NCBI RefSeq assembly: GCF_000153705.1
Contig: NZ_DS022272.1
Span: forward strand, 535,965-599,964
Reading direction: 5' to 3'
Source of the DNA: Fulvimarina pelagi HTCC2506
GTDB taxonomy: Bacteria > Pseudomonadota > Alphaproteobacteria > Rhizobiales > Rhizobiaceae
DNA length: 64,000 nt
Shown here: piece after piece, positions 9,316 to 18,587 of the stretch
Layout: each line of letters starts with the position of its first letter
Position numbering within the stretch: position 1 is the first letter of the stretch
Translations under genes and position numbers: made by a program
Notes under the pieces: generated by a model
What the model saw: only the letters and a program-made list of their open reading frames with translations
Databases searched by the model: none
Told to the model about the DNA's origin: nothing

Positions 9316-9947
9316 GCGTTGTCCTCCGGTGGGTTGGCGAGGCCGAGATCCTGGCGGCGCTCGTTCTCCGCGCGGATGCGGCGAGCGAGATAGACCGCCG
9401 GCTCATCTGGCAGGGTTTCGAGCCACCCTTCGGTCGCAGCGGTCATCCGCTCGACCCGAGGATCGAGGATGCTGCGCTGAGCGAGAACGGGTTGGCTTTC
9501 GAGGATGTCGCGTTCGGTCGCCTGCGCTTCCGACTCCTCGGTCTCGACGGTCGCCGCCACGCCGTCGATCTCGTTCGATTCCGAGACGACGTCCGCGACC
9601 CTCGCCGCGACGAGGTCGCGGTTGAAGCGGGCGTCTTCGTCGGTCGGATCGACGAAGAGGACGGCATCGAAATAGGCAACGCTGAGGGCATAGTCGCCGA
9701 GCGCGGCGAGCGACATGCCGCGATTGTAGGTCGCCTCCTTGCCGGATGCGGCGAAGGCCTCGTCCGCAGCCTGATAGTCGCCGGCTTCGAAGCGGGCGAT
9801 CCCGTCTATCTGCGGGTCATCAACAAGACGCGCGGCAAGGTCCGGAAAGCCGGTGACAAGCGCGATCTTGCCGAATGCCTGGGGTCCGGCAGCGAAAGCC
9901 GCTGCCGCCGAGCCTAGAATGCAGGAGAGAATCAGGGGCCAACGCAT
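9309..9947 (-). CDS. TPR-like exported protein of the Bat operon
   Basis: The 212-residue protein begins with a signal peptide (MRWPLILSCILGSAAAAFAA) and contains a tetratricopeptide-like stretch (FEAGDYQAADEAFAASG, then ATYNRGMSLAALGDYALSVAYFDAVL). The C-terminal half is acidic and rich in Glu and Val. TPR proteins such as BatC or BatE commonly accompany BatA and BatB, and this one is placed between the second VWA gene and batD. It starts one base after the upstream stop and overlaps the downstream start, so it is part of the same transcript. Its partner is unknown. Confidence 0.75.
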   Translation of the reverse strand: MRWPLILSCILGSAAAAFAAGPQAFGKIALVTGFPDLAARLVDDPQIDGIARFEAGDYQAADEAFAASGKEATYNRGMSLAALGDYALSVAYFDAVLFVDPTDEDARFNRDLVAARVADVVSESNEIDGVAATVETEESEAQATERDILESQPVLAQRSILDPRVERMTAATEGWLETLPDEPAVYLARRIRAENERRQDLGLANPPEDNAW

Positions 9948-9948
9948 A

Positions 9949-10875
9949 TCAGGTCGCCCGTCTGAAGAGGAGAAGCGCGAAAGGCAAAGCGATCAGAAGA
10001 AGATAGCGCCCGTAATCACGGAAGAACAAGGCGGAGGCGTCTCCACTTGCAAGGTCGCTCGCCGCACGCCGACCGATCGAACGCGCGAGCGCCGTCGGGG
10101 CGATCGCCTGGCCGAACCCGCCATCCCCGATCAGGGTGAGACGTTCAAGTCCTGCCTCGTCTGGCGCCGGCATATCTTCGTGATCGCCGCTCGGCTCGAC
10201 CAGAAACGCGCTGACATGGATGTCGCTCTCGGCAAGATCCTGCGCGGTGTTGAAGGCTTGAGGCGTCAGTTGATCGCCGTCCGTGACGACGACAACGTCG
10301 CCCGACAAGATGTCGGCTTCCTCGAAGATGCGGGCGGCGAGTGTCAGTGCCCGGTCGGTCCGTGAACCGGGATTGGGCACGATGTCCTTCCCAAGGACCG
10401 CGATCAGCGGTGAGAGGGCAAGGGCATCGCTGGTAAAGGCACTCGCGACATAGGCCTCGCCGGCATAGACGAGAAGCGCGACCGGCCGGCCGGCCGAATT
10501 CTGAAGGACGCTTTGGGCGGCGACCTGAGCGTCGTCCAGACTGCCGCCCTCGACGATCGATCGCGAGAGATCGACGGCGATGACGACCCCATCGAGATTG
10601 CGGAAGGTCTCCGGGTTGGCGATCCGCGTCGCCGGGCCGGAAAGGGCGAGGATGAGGGCGGCGGCCGTGCCGATCGGCGGCAGGATACGGCGGGCCTTGC
10701 CGGGCACGACACGCCCGAACCGCTCCATGGCCGACAGCAGCGGTCGATCAACGGCACTTTCCCAGGCGCCGAGGCCTCGCGCGCGGCGCAGCGCGATGAC
10801 AGCGAGAACCACGAGGCCTGCGAGCGCGAGCAGCCACCAGGGCCTCAAGAGGATCAGCGATCCAAGCTCCCACAT
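9949..10875 (-). CDS. VWA-domain membrane protein, BatB-like
   Basis: A 308-residue protein with N-terminal membrane segments (about residues 10-30 and 65-82), a von Willebrand A domain with the metal-site motif DLSRS at 102-106 and VVVVTDGDQLT downstream, and a C-terminal hydrophobic segment (YLLLIALPFALLLF). This arrangement matches BatB-type proteins, which display a VWA domain on the periplasmic face of the inner membrane. Its ATG overlaps the stop of the upstream VWA gene by one base. It is paralogous to the neighbouring BatA-like protein. Confidence 0.8.
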   Translation of the reverse strand: MWELGSLILLRPWWLLALAGLVVLAVIALRRARGLGAWESAVDRPLLSAMERFGRVVPGKARRILPPIGTAAALILALSGPATRIANPETFRNLDGVVIAVDLSRSIVEGGSLDDAQVAAQSVLQNSAGRPVALLVYAGEAYVASAFTSDALALSPLIAVLGKDIVPNPGSRTDRALTLAARIFEEADILSGDVVVVTDGDQLTPQAFNTAQDLAESDIHVSAFLVEPSGDHEDMPAPDEAGLERLTLIGDGGFGQAIAPTALARSIGRRAASDLASGDASALFFRDYGRYLLLIALPFALLLFRRAT

Positions 10876-11828
10876 CAGATCGCCCTCCGGCTGGCGATGA
10901 GGAGAATGGAGAGGCCAAGGGCGAGGACAGCCGGATAGGGCCAGTAGTCGCGCCGCACGGTGGCGGCCGGCTGATCGAATCCGCTGGCTTCCAATCGGTC
11001 GATCTCGGCGGTGACCGCGCGCAGATCGTCGGTGTTGCGCACGCGAAAGGTCCGGCCGCCGCTGAGTTCAGCGATGTCGCGAAGCGTCGCGGTGTCGACG
11101 GCGTCGCGGGTCTGCGGGGCCGTCTCCATGTCCTCCGGGCCGAGCGCGATCGTATGCACCGTCACGCCCAGTTGTTCGGCGAGACGCGCCGAATCGCGCG
11201 GCAGAACGTTGCCGCTGGTGTCGGAGCCGTCGGAGAGGAGGATGACGACCCGCGACTGCGCGTCCGACCGTTTCAGCCGCTTCAAGGCAAGGCCGAGACC
11301 ACCGGCGATCGCCGTGGACCGTCCCGAAATGCCGATCGTCGCTTCGTCGACGATCCGCGAGACGGCCGCGACATCGAAGGTCAGAGGGGCGGCCGTGTAG
11401 GCGAATTCGGCGAAGAGGATAAGCCCCACCCGGTCGCCTGCGCGGCTGGTGACGAACTCCTTGGCGACGGCCTTCACGGCGTCGAGGCGCGTCACGGTGC
11501 GCCCGTCGAGGTCGAAGTCCTCGCGCTCCATGCTGCCCGAGAGATCGATGGCGAGGATGAGGTCACGTCCGGTGGCGGGCAGGGCGTCGACCGGTTCGAG
11601 CTTCTGGGGACCGGCGATCGCGGTGACGAGGGCGAGCCAGAGGACGATCGGGATCGCACGTTTCGCCCGCAGCCGCACGGCATCGGCCGCATTCTCCGGA
11701 AAGCTTCGGCCGATCGTCGCCGGGACCAGAAGCGCGCCGGTCACCGCGCGGCGTCCCGGCAGGAGCCGCATGGCGAGAAAGGGCAGCGGCAAGAACAGGA
11801 AGGCGAGGGGACTTGCGAAACTCCACAT
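10875..11828 (-). CDS. VWA-domain membrane protein, BatA-like
   Basis: The 317-residue protein has an N-terminal hydrophobic segment, a second one around residues 58-73, and a von Willebrand A domain with intact metal-site motif DLSGS at 95-99, the conserved RAGDRVGLILFAEFAY stretch and LLSDGSDTSGN. A final hydrophobic segment lies near the C-terminus (AVLALGLSILLIA). BatA proteins work with MoxR ATPases at the inner membrane. It is the first of two adjacent VWA genes in a tightly packed operon and overlaps the next by one base. Confidence 0.85.
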   Translation of the reverse strand: MWSFASPLAFLFLPLPFLAMRLLPGRRAVTGALLVPATIGRSFPENAADAVRLRAKRAIPIVLWLALVTAIAGPQKLEPVDALPATGRDLILAIDLSGSMEREDFDLDGRTVTRLDAVKAVAKEFVTSRAGDRVGLILFAEFAYTAAPLTFDVAAVSRIVDEATIGISGRSTAIAGGLGLALKRLKRSDAQSRVVILLSDGSDTSGNVLPRDSARLAEQLGVTVHTIALGPEDMETAPQTRDAVDTATLRDIAELSGGRTFRVRNTDDLRAVTAEIDRLEASGFDQPAATVRRDYWPYPAVLALGLSILLIASRRAI

Positions 11829-11833
11829 CGCGG

Positions 11834-12253
11834 TCAGGCTCGTCCGGTCCGCGTAAGCGCGAGAATGTCGCGATCGATGCGGTCGCAGTCGAGGCCGGGT
11901 TCACGTCGGTAGATCGCCTCGGAAATCTCGGTCTTCAGCCGCCCAATTAGATCGAAGGCATCGATTTTCGGCTTCCGGCGCTTTCGCGCAAACGACGTCT
12001 CCAGTAATCCCAGTGCCTGCGCTTGTGCAAGGAGCCGGTCTCCGGGCTGCAACGCCTTCGCGGCCTCGAGCTTCTCCGTGACGGCCCGGCGAATCGAGGG
12101 TTTCGGCTCCGTGGCAAGGCGCAGCATCAGTGCGAGCGCGAGGCCGGCCAGAACCGCGATAGAGAACACGGCGAGGGTTCCCGAGAGATCGAAGGCTTCG
12201 AAACCTGGCGGGAGGCGGATCGGGCGTAGCTCAGCGATAAGATCGGGGTCCAT
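11834..12253 (-). CDS. DUF4381-like small membrane protein
   Basis: A 139-residue protein with one membrane segment (GTLAVFSIAVLAGLALALML, about residues 20-40) and a basic cytoplasmic tail (FARKRRKPKIDAFD). Position in the moxR-DUF58-VWA operon and this topology match the DUF4381 family, whose function is unknown. The ATG at 12253 is chosen because GGAGA stands at good spacing upstream; the frame extends to 12352 inside the DUF58 gene, but that part is the wrong frame of a real gene. It overlaps the DUF58 gene by 23 bases. Confidence 0.7.
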   Translation of the reverse strand: MDPDLIAELRPIRLPPGFEAFDLSGTLAVFSIAVLAGLALALMLRLATEPKPSIRRAVTEKLEAAKALQPGDRLLAQAQALGLLETSFARKRRKPKIDAFDLIGRLKTEISEAIYRREPGLDCDRIDRDILALTRTGRA

Positions 12254-13169
12254 CCACCGTCTCCAGAACACGTGCCATGTCGGTCCAGTCCGCATCTGTA
12301 TCGATGACGCGCAGATCGATACCCGCGCTGCGCAGCCGATCGATGCGCACATCCTGCCGCGCCTCGCTCGTTTTCGGCACGAAGGCCCAGCGCATCGAGG
12401 CCGATTCCGGCTCGCCGATGACGAGATAGGGATAAGCGCCGCGCGGCGCGGCCTTCTCGAACCGGTCGCGGATCAAGAGGACGACGATGTCGAAACGCCG
12501 GCGTGCGGCGAGAAGCAGCTGGTCGAACTCGGCATCCGCATCGTCCAGCGAGGAGGCGAGCACGATCGTCGTGCCGCTGGAAGACCGGGCGATCGCCTGC
12601 TCCAGCATGGCGACGATGGAGATCTCCTTCAGGGTCCCGTGCTCGAGGGCCGCGATGCTCGCCCTGTGGGTCTGTTCCAGCGCCGCGGTCGTCGCTGCCA
12701 TCGCGTGTTCCCGCGACCGCGGCGGCAGATAAAGAATGCCGTCGCAGCCCTCGGCCATCAGCGAGACGCGCCCGCCGCCCTCGATCACGCGCCAACCGAC
12801 GAGCGCCAGCGCGCCGGCCGCCGCGACGGATCGGAGGCGGGTCTTCGTGCCCCAGAGCATCGCCGACCGAAAATCGGCGATCAGCAGCGCTGCCCGATCG
12901 CGCTCGTCGCGGAAGGTGCGCACATGGGTCTTGGCGGTCCGGGCGGTGGCGGCAGCGTCGATATGGCGGGCATCGTCGCCCTCGGAGAAGAGCCGGACGT
13001 CGACGATCTCGAGACCGTTTCCGCGTTTCTTGCCGATATAGCCGCCGGGCCGGCCTGTTGGATTGAGCAGGCGTTCGGGGACGTTGCGCACGATATGGCG
13101 CATGGCGAACATCGCCTCGGCATCGATCCAGGTCGGCCCTTCTGCCGCACGTTGGCCCGGCAAAGCCAT
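12231..13169 (-). CDS. DUF58 domain protein of the Bat operon
   Basis: The 312-residue protein shows the DUF58 pattern: an N-terminal segment, then DVRLFSEGDDARHIDAAATART in place of the more usual RxWDxxAR, and a VWA-like half. It overlaps the preceding moxR stop by one base. The two DUF58 proteins in the window are clearly different from each other (copy 1 keeps RIDWRRSAR, this one has HIDAAATAR), so they are not a recent duplication. Presumably it is a client or co-chaperone of the adjacent MoxR ATPase. Confidence 0.82.
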   Translation of the reverse strand: MALPGQRAAEGPTWIDAEAMFAMRHIVRNVPERLLNPTGRPGGYIGKKRGNGLEIVDVRLFSEGDDARHIDAAATARTAKTHVRTFRDERDRAALLIADFRSAMLWGTKTRLRSVAAAGALALVGWRVIEGGGRVSLMAEGCDGILYLPPRSREHAMAATTAALEQTHRASIAALEHGTLKEISIVAMLEQAIARSSSGTTIVLASSLDDADAEFDQLLLAARRRFDIVVLLIRDRFEKAAPRGAYPYLVIGEPESASMRWAFVPKTSEARQDVRIDRLRSAGIDLRVIDTDADWTDMARVLETVDGPRSYR

Positions 13170-14188
13170 CAGCTGGGCTCGACCTTATCGAGGAGCTTGG
13201 CGACGAGCGAGCGCCCCGTCGCGCCCTCGGCCGAAGCTCGCCAGGTGGGAATGATGCGGTGGGCGAGGATGTCGGGCGCGATCTCCATCACGTCCTCCGG
13301 GATCGCGTAGTCGCGGCCTCTCAGATAGGCTCGCGCCCGGGCACCTGCCGCAAGTGCTAACGTGCCACGCGGGCTCACCGCATGTTCGATCTGGCCATGC
13401 ACTTCGGGTGCTGCGTCCGGATCGCGCGTTGCCATGACGAGCCGCACCACGAAATCCTTCAGCGCTGGTGCGAGGTGGATCTGAGCGGCTTCCGCGCGGG
13501 CATCGAGGATCTGCTGGCTGGGGATCGGCTTACCCGCCTGCGGAGCTGTCCCGGCGCCTTCGCTTTCGACGAGTTCGAGGATCGCCAGTTCCGATTCGGC
13601 GTCGGGCAGATCGATCATCACATGCATGAGGAACCGGTCGAGCTGCGCCTCTGGAAGAGGGAAAGTGCCTTCGTGCTCGATCGAGTTTTGTGTCGCGACG
13701 ACCATGAACGGGGCAGGAAGCGCGTAGGTGACGCCACCGGCTGTCACCTGGTTTTCGGCCATTGCTTCCAGGAGCGCAGACTGGACTTTTGGCGGGGCGC
13801 GGTTGATCTCGTCGACGAGGACGAGGGAATGGAATATCGGGCCCTCGACGAATTCGAATTTGCCGGCCTCTGGGCGGAACACTTGCGTGCCGGTCAGGTC
13901 GGCCGGCATCAGATCCGGTGTGCATTGGATGCGCGAAAAAGAACTTTCAAGGCCGTTTGAGAGCAGTTTGACTGCGCGGGTCTTGGCGAGGCCGGGCGGG
14001 CCTTCGAGCAGCAGATGGCCTCCACACAACAACGCAATCATGAGGCGTTCGACCAGGCCCGAGCGACCAATCAGCCGCTTCTCTATTTCGGCCTGAAGGC
14101 CGGCGAGATGATGGGCAGGGCGATGCGCGCGATGTATGGGGGAAAACTGGTCTGCGGGCGTCTGTCGTTCGGCAAGCGATGACGTCAA
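13169..14188 (-). CDS. MoxR-family AAA+ ATPase (copy 2)
   Basis: The 339-residue protein has Walker A GPPGLAKT at 63-70, Walker B SLVLVDE at 121-127 with INRAPP, and the family signature ATQNSIEHEGTFPLPEAQLDRF. The start is a TTG at 14188 with GGGAGG upstream; no in-frame ATG precedes the conserved region, so a weak start codon may limit expression of the operon's ATPase. It heads a seven-gene operon (moxR, DUF58, DUF4381, two VWA, TPR, BatD) running to 8086 with overlaps or gaps of only a few bases throughout. Such operons are linked in other bacteria to envelope stress and aerotolerance. Confidence 0.9.
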   Translation of the reverse strand: MTSSLAERQTPADQFSPIHRAHRPAHHLAGLQAEIEKRLIGRSGLVERLMIALLCGGHLLLEGPPGLAKTRAVKLLSNGLESSFSRIQCTPDLMPADLTGTQVFRPEAGKFEFVEGPIFHSLVLVDEINRAPPKVQSALLEAMAENQVTAGGVTYALPAPFMVVATQNSIEHEGTFPLPEAQLDRFLMHVMIDLPDAESELAILELVESEGAGTAPQAGKPIPSQQILDARAEAAQIHLAPALKDFVVRLVMATRDPDAAPEVHGQIEHAVSPRGTLALAAGARARAYLRGRDYAIPEDVMEIAPDILAHRIIPTWRASAEGATGRSLVAKLLDKVEPS

Positions 14189-14399
14189 AACGATATTACC
14201 TCCCTTGCAGCCACAGGGCCGGAAGTGCCCTCATCCCTTCCTGCGGCCTGCTCTGTTATTGCGCAGATGATCACAAAGCGAAATGGGCTATTCCCCGGTT
14301 TGGTCGGGGCATATTGCCCGACGGTTCCGATGTCGACTTGCGTGAACGTGCCGGATCGGTGCTGATAGGCGTGATCTGGAAAGGGAGGCGTCGGGACAG

Positions 14400-15773
14400 G
14401 TGAGCCTCACGATCAAGCTCGCAATCCGGCTTGCGGCGGTCGCCATACTGGCGCTCGGCGTCGCACTGGTGGTCGTCGCGCGCGATACAAGCCTTGCGAT
14501 CGAAAACGACATCGCTTCGACCCAGGCTCGAGTTTCGTATCAGCTTGAGCGCATGCATCGCGGCGGCAACGGATATCCGATCGAGAACATGCTTCAACTC
14601 AGTTCGATCGATATCGTACTCGTCATGACGCCAGGGACGTGCGTGCTCTTCACTCAAGAACGCAATGAGGACATGAGCCGGCGTCTTTGCGCTGGCTGGA
14701 ACATTTTCGGCGAGGTTGCGCCAAGCTGGTTTCGAAAAGGTGTTGGCGCAGTGCTTGGGCCGTTCGATCCGGTCGTAGGCGAGGTGCCCATTTACGGCCG
14801 CGACGGCTACGGCCTGAAGACCTTCTACGACCCTGTCGCAGCTGCGACCCGAGTTTGGCAGCAGGCGCGCCTCCTTACCGGGCTCGCAGCCGGTCTCGCC
14901 GCAGCCATCGCGCTTCTCTCGATCGTCGCAGTCGCGCATGCTCTGCGCCCCGTCGGCTCGATCGTACGCGGGCTCGATGCGCTTAAGAATGGCGCATTGG
15001 AAACGCGAATTCCGCGGTCTGGCACGCACGAGTTCGACCAGATCGCAGCCGCCGTCGATGCGCTCGCCCAGCGTCTGGAACTGTCGCTGGAAGACCGGCG
15101 CGTGTTGATGAAGCGCTTGTTCGCTGTTCAGGAGGAAGAACGTCTCAACCTCGCCCGCGACCTGCATGACGAATTCGGCCAGTGCCTGACCGCCGCCGTC
15201 GCACTCACCTCATCGATCGAAGGCAATGCTGGCCCGGACCGGCCCGACATCGCCAGGGACGCGGCAACGCTCTCGCGGATCGAGCGGCGGATGATGGAAA
15301 CTCTGAAGGGCGCATTCTCGCGGCTCCGGCCGCCGGACCTCGAAGAATTCGGGCTGCGCACCTCGCTCGACGCCCTCGTTCACGAATGGAACGCCAGCCT
15401 CTCCGGACGGACGCGTGTGTCGCTTCAGGCGCCGGATGGCCTCGACGAGACGCCGCACGAGGTCGCCGTCGCGATCTATCGAATCGTCCAGGAATGTCTG
15501 ACCAATGTCGCGCGTCACGCCGATGCAAGTGAGGCTCGCGTAGTGGTCGCCTTTCCCGAAGATGGTCTGCAGCCTTCGATTGCCGTGAGCGTGAGCGACG
15601 ACGGGGTAGGCTGCCAAACGATGGGTGAGGAGGGACGTGGTTCCGGGCTCATCGGCATGCGCGAGCGGGTAACCGCGTTCGGCGGTCGCCTCTCGATCGT
15701 CGACACCGGACGGGGCACCCGGATCGAGGCGCGCCTTCCGCGCAATGTGCCTCTTGCCGCTGCGGCCGAGTGA
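14400..15773 (+). CDS. Sensor histidine kinase, NarX/UhpB (HisKA_3) type
   Basis: A 457-residue membrane kinase. It has a membrane helix near residues 4-26, a periplasmic loop of about 130 residues, a second helix near 157-180, a HAMP region, the HisKA_3 motif EERLNLARDLHDEFGQ with the phospho-accepting His near residue 256, and an HATPase domain with ECLTNVARHA and SDDGVG. The GTG start at 14400 follows AAAGGGAGG. The periplasmic sensor has no recognisable ligand motif. It overlaps the response regulator gene by a base, so the two form one signalling system. It is divergent from the Bat operon, which could be a target, but nothing in the sequence shows that directly. Confidence 0.9.
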   Translation: MSLTIKLAIRLAAVAILALGVALVVVARDTSLAIENDIASTQARVSYQLERMHRGGNGYPIENMLQLSSIDIVLVMTPGTCVLFTQERNEDMSRRLCAGWNIFGEVAPSWFRKGVGAVLGPFDPVVGEVPIYGRDGYGLKTFYDPVAAATRVWQQARLLTGLAAGLAAAIALLSIVAVAHALRPVGSIVRGLDALKNGALETRIPRSGTHEFDQIAAAVDALAQRLELSLEDRRVLMKRLFAVQEEERLNLARDLHDEFGQCLTAAVALTSSIEGNAGPDRPDIARDAATLSRIERRMMETLKGAFSRLRPPDLEEFGLRTSLDALVHEWNASLSGRTRVSLQAPDGLDETPHEVAVAIYRIVQECLTNVARHADASEARVVVAFPEDGLQPSIAVSVSDDGVGCQTMGEEGRGSGLIGMRERVTAFGGRLSIVDTGRGTRIEARLPRNVPLAAAAE

Positions 15774-16432
15774 TGAACAGCAAGGCCATCCTTCTCGTCG
15801 ACGACCACCCTATTGTCCGGGAAGGTTATCGCCGGCTGATCGAGAGCCGGACCCCGCACCGCATCGTCGCCGAGGCGGAAAGCGCATCGGAAGCCTACCG
15901 CACCTACCGCATGTGCGAGCCGGATCTTGTCGTCATGGACCTATCTCTACCAGGGCCGGGCGGGCTGGAAGCGCTACGCCATATCCGGCAGTGGGATGGG
16001 ACAGCGCGCATCCTGGTTTTCTCGATGCACCAAAACCCTGCCTACGCGGTGAAGGCGTTCGAGGCAGGTGCAGTCGGTTATGTCACGAAGAGCAGCGATC
16101 CGACCGAACTCTTGGCAGCAATTGAAGAAGCGCTCGAAGGTCGGCGGGCGATGAGCTCGGACATCGCGCGCGAACTCGCCGACGTGCACCTGAACGGCGT
16201 CACACCGCTTGCCGGCCTCAGTCCGCGCGAAACGGAAATCCTGAGGATGATTGCGCTCGGCATGACTGACGAGGCGATCGCCGACGGGCTGTCGCTTAGC
16301 TTGAAGACGGTGCAGAACAATCACTATCGCATCCGCGCCAAGCTCGACGCTCCGACGGATGCTCTACTAACCCATATCGCGATCGAAGCGGGTCTTCTCG
16401 GTGAGAAAAACAGCGCTCGGACCAACAGCTAG
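15773..16432 (+). CDS. LuxR/NarL-family response regulator
   Basis: The 219-residue protein has a receiver domain (LLVDDHPIVREGYRRL, phospho-acceptor Asp near residue 56 in VVMDLSLPG, and the switch region LVFSMHQ plus the conserved Lys in GYVTKSS) and a C-terminal LuxR helix-turn-helix (LSPRETEILRMIALGMTDEAIADGLSLSLKTVQNN). It should be phosphorylated by the kinase encoded immediately upstream and bind DNA. The ATG at 15773 overlaps the kinase stop; a GTG one codon earlier is possible. No target site is visible. Confidence 0.92.
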   Translation: MNSKAILLVDDHPIVREGYRRLIESRTPHRIVAEAESASEAYRTYRMCEPDLVVMDLSLPGPGGLEALRHIRQWDGTARILVFSMHQNPAYAVKAFEAGAVGYVTKSSDPTELLAAIEEALEGRRAMSSDIARELADVHLNGVTPLAGLSPRETEILRMIALGMTDEAIADGLSLSLKTVQNNHYRIRAKLDAPTDALLTHIAIEAGLLGEKNSARTNS

Positions 16433-16576
16433 TCTTGTCCGCGACGGGTCCGTCCTTTTGGCCGATACCGTCGTGCACTCAGAAGTGGACGGGGTCTCAT
16501 TTCTAGAACCTGTGGATCTCAACATCTTCGCAAACCCTGCCAGTGGAGCGTTAGAGCAGCACTGACCCGGAAGGTC

Positions 16577-18421
16577 CTACGCCTGTACCTTTACATATGA
16601 ACCGGGGGCGTCCTCGATCGCCTTCATTTTCCCGCCGCCCGGCTTGCGCGCTTTGACTTTCTTCGTGCCGGACTTCTCGGCGATCCATTCGGACCAGTGC
16701 GGCCACCATGAGCCCGGATGCTCCTCGGCCTTCTCGAACCATTCTTCGAATGTGCCGTCCGCATGCGGCGCGGAGCCCGTCCAATACTGGTACTTGTTGC
16801 GGGATGGATGGTTGACGACGCCGGCGATGTGGCCAGAACCTGCGAGGACGTAGCTGACATCGCCGCCGAAGCTTTTCGAACCTCGATAGACGCTCTTGGC
16901 CGGCGCGATATGATCTTCCTTCGTGGCGAGGTTGTAGATCGGGATGTCGACAGCGCGAAGATCGATCTTCGTATCGCCGATGACCATCTCGCCCCTCGAT
17001 AGATTGTTCTCCAGATAACAATTCCGCAGATAGAACAGATGGTTTGCTTTTGGCATCCGTGTCGCGTCGGCGTTCCAGAACAGAAGGTCGAACGGCATCG
17101 GATCCTTGCCGCGCAGATAGTTGTTGACGAAGTAGGGCCAGATCAGATCGGCCGAGCGCAGCATGTTGAAGGCCTGCGCCATCTGCGATCCATCAAGGTA
17201 GCCCTTTGCCTCCATCGTGGCTTCCAGCGTTTTGAGCTGCTCCTCGTCGACGAAGACGAGGAGATCGCCCGCATATTCAAAATCTACCTGGGTCGCGAAA
17301 AGCGTCGCCGTCTGCGGGCGGGTGTCGCCCTTGGCCTTCAGATAACCGATACCGGCGGAAAGCAGCGTTCCCCCGACGCAATAGCCGACCATGTTGAACT
17401 CTTTCTCGCCGGTCGCCTTTTCCGCCGTGTCGAGGCCGAACTTGATGCCGTCCTCAATATAGTCCTTCCACGTCTTCATGGCGTGCCGCTCGTCAGGATT
17501 GACCCACGATATTAGGAACACCGTGTGACCCTGCTCGACGAGCCAGTTCACGTAGCTTTTCTCGGGCTTCAGATCGAGAATGTAGAATTTGTTGATCCAC
17601 GGCGGCGTGATGATGATCGGCCGCTTGAAGACCTCGTCGGTCTGCGGTGAATACTGGATGATCTGGCAGATGTCGTTTTGGGCGATCACCTTGCCTTCGG
17701 TCAGGGCGATGTCCTCGCCGATCTTGAAGGCGGAATAGTCCGCCTGCCGGACCCTGAGATTGCCCTTGCCGGCGGCGATGTCCTCAGCGAACATCTTCAT
17801 TCCCTTGACGAGGTTCTGGCCGTTCGACTGGATCGTCTCGCGATAGAGCTCGGGATTGGTCATGATGAAATTGGTCGGCGATAGGGCGTTCGAGACCTGC
17901 CGCATGTAGAAGGCCGCTTTGTGCCTCGTATGGTCGTCGAGTCCGTTCGCCTCCTCCACGAGCTCGTCCGCCCATCTGGTCGTCATCAGATAGGCCTGTT
18001 TGAGGAAGTCGAAGAAGAAGTTCTGATTCCATTCCTCGTCGGAGAAGCGCTTGTCGCCCTTCGTCGACGACGCGGCCTCGCCGTTCACGCTTTCGCCGGC
18101 GAGGCGCCGGATCGAATTGTTCCAGACCGTCATATAGCCGGCAAAGAGGCGCGTCTGAGCCTCAATTGCGCGGGTTGGATCGGTCATCCAATATTCGCCG
18201 ACCTTGGACAGAGTCTCAACAATCTCGGCCATGGTGACCGGTCCCGTCTCAACGTGATCGCCCTTCTCACGCGGCTCTACCCAAGCGCTCGCCGCCTTGC
18301 CGATATGCTCGAACATCCTCGCCATGTTCATAGCGAATTGTTCGGGATCCTTTACTGCGTATTCGTTCGAGAAAGGTACCGGTTTCGTGGTGGGTTTCGA
18401 CTCGGATTTCTTGTCCGCCAT
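16577..18421 (-). CDS. phaC: Class I poly(3-hydroxyalkanoate) synthase
   Basis: The 614-residue enzyme polymerises hydroxyacyl-CoA into storage polyester granules. The alpha/beta-hydrolase nucleophile sits in the lipase-like box GYCVGG with catalytic Cys near residue 348; the conserved SWVNPDERH, WNADATRMP and AGSGHIAGVVN (catalytic His) motifs are present. Length and the long N-terminal domain fit class I. The ATG follows GGGAGGATAAGACG, a strong ribosome site. No phaA, phaB, phasin or depolymerase gene is nearby, so the monomer-supplying genes lie elsewhere. It converges with the two-component operon. Confidence 0.95.
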   Translation of the reverse strand: MADKKSESKPTTKPVPFSNEYAVKDPEQFAMNMARMFEHIGKAASAWVEPREKGDHVETGPVTMAEIVETLSKVGEYWMTDPTRAIEAQTRLFAGYMTVWNNSIRRLAGESVNGEAASSTKGDKRFSDEEWNQNFFFDFLKQAYLMTTRWADELVEEANGLDDHTRHKAAFYMRQVSNALSPTNFIMTNPELYRETIQSNGQNLVKGMKMFAEDIAAGKGNLRVRQADYSAFKIGEDIALTEGKVIAQNDICQIIQYSPQTDEVFKRPIIITPPWINKFYILDLKPEKSYVNWLVEQGHTVFLISWVNPDERHAMKTWKDYIEDGIKFGLDTAEKATGEKEFNMVGYCVGGTLLSAGIGYLKAKGDTRPQTATLFATQVDFEYAGDLLVFVDEEQLKTLEATMEAKGYLDGSQMAQAFNMLRSADLIWPYFVNNYLRGKDPMPFDLLFWNADATRMPKANHLFYLRNCYLENNLSRGEMVIGDTKIDLRAVDIPIYNLATKEDHIAPAKSVYRGSKSFGGDVSYVLAGSGHIAGVVNHPSRNKYQYWTGSAPHADGTFEEWFEKAEEHPGSWWPHWSEWIAEKSGTKKVKARKPGGGKMKAIEDAPGSYVKVQA

Positions 18422-18587
18422 CGTCTTATCCTCCCTGGGCGATCCCTCCAGGATGCGTTCCCATTTCCGCCTTGAACCGGGTCTTAATGCGTTCTGATGA
18501 CGGTCATTCTTCCGGAACGATGGCGGTTTTGTAAATCGTCTCTTTTAAGGTAAGACACGATCGACGATTTCAAACAGGCCTCTCGTC

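Noticed and set aside
12078..13310. Plus-strand ORF of 410 codons antisense to DUF58 and moxR
   Set aside because: Overlaps an unbroken operon of recognised genes on the other strand.
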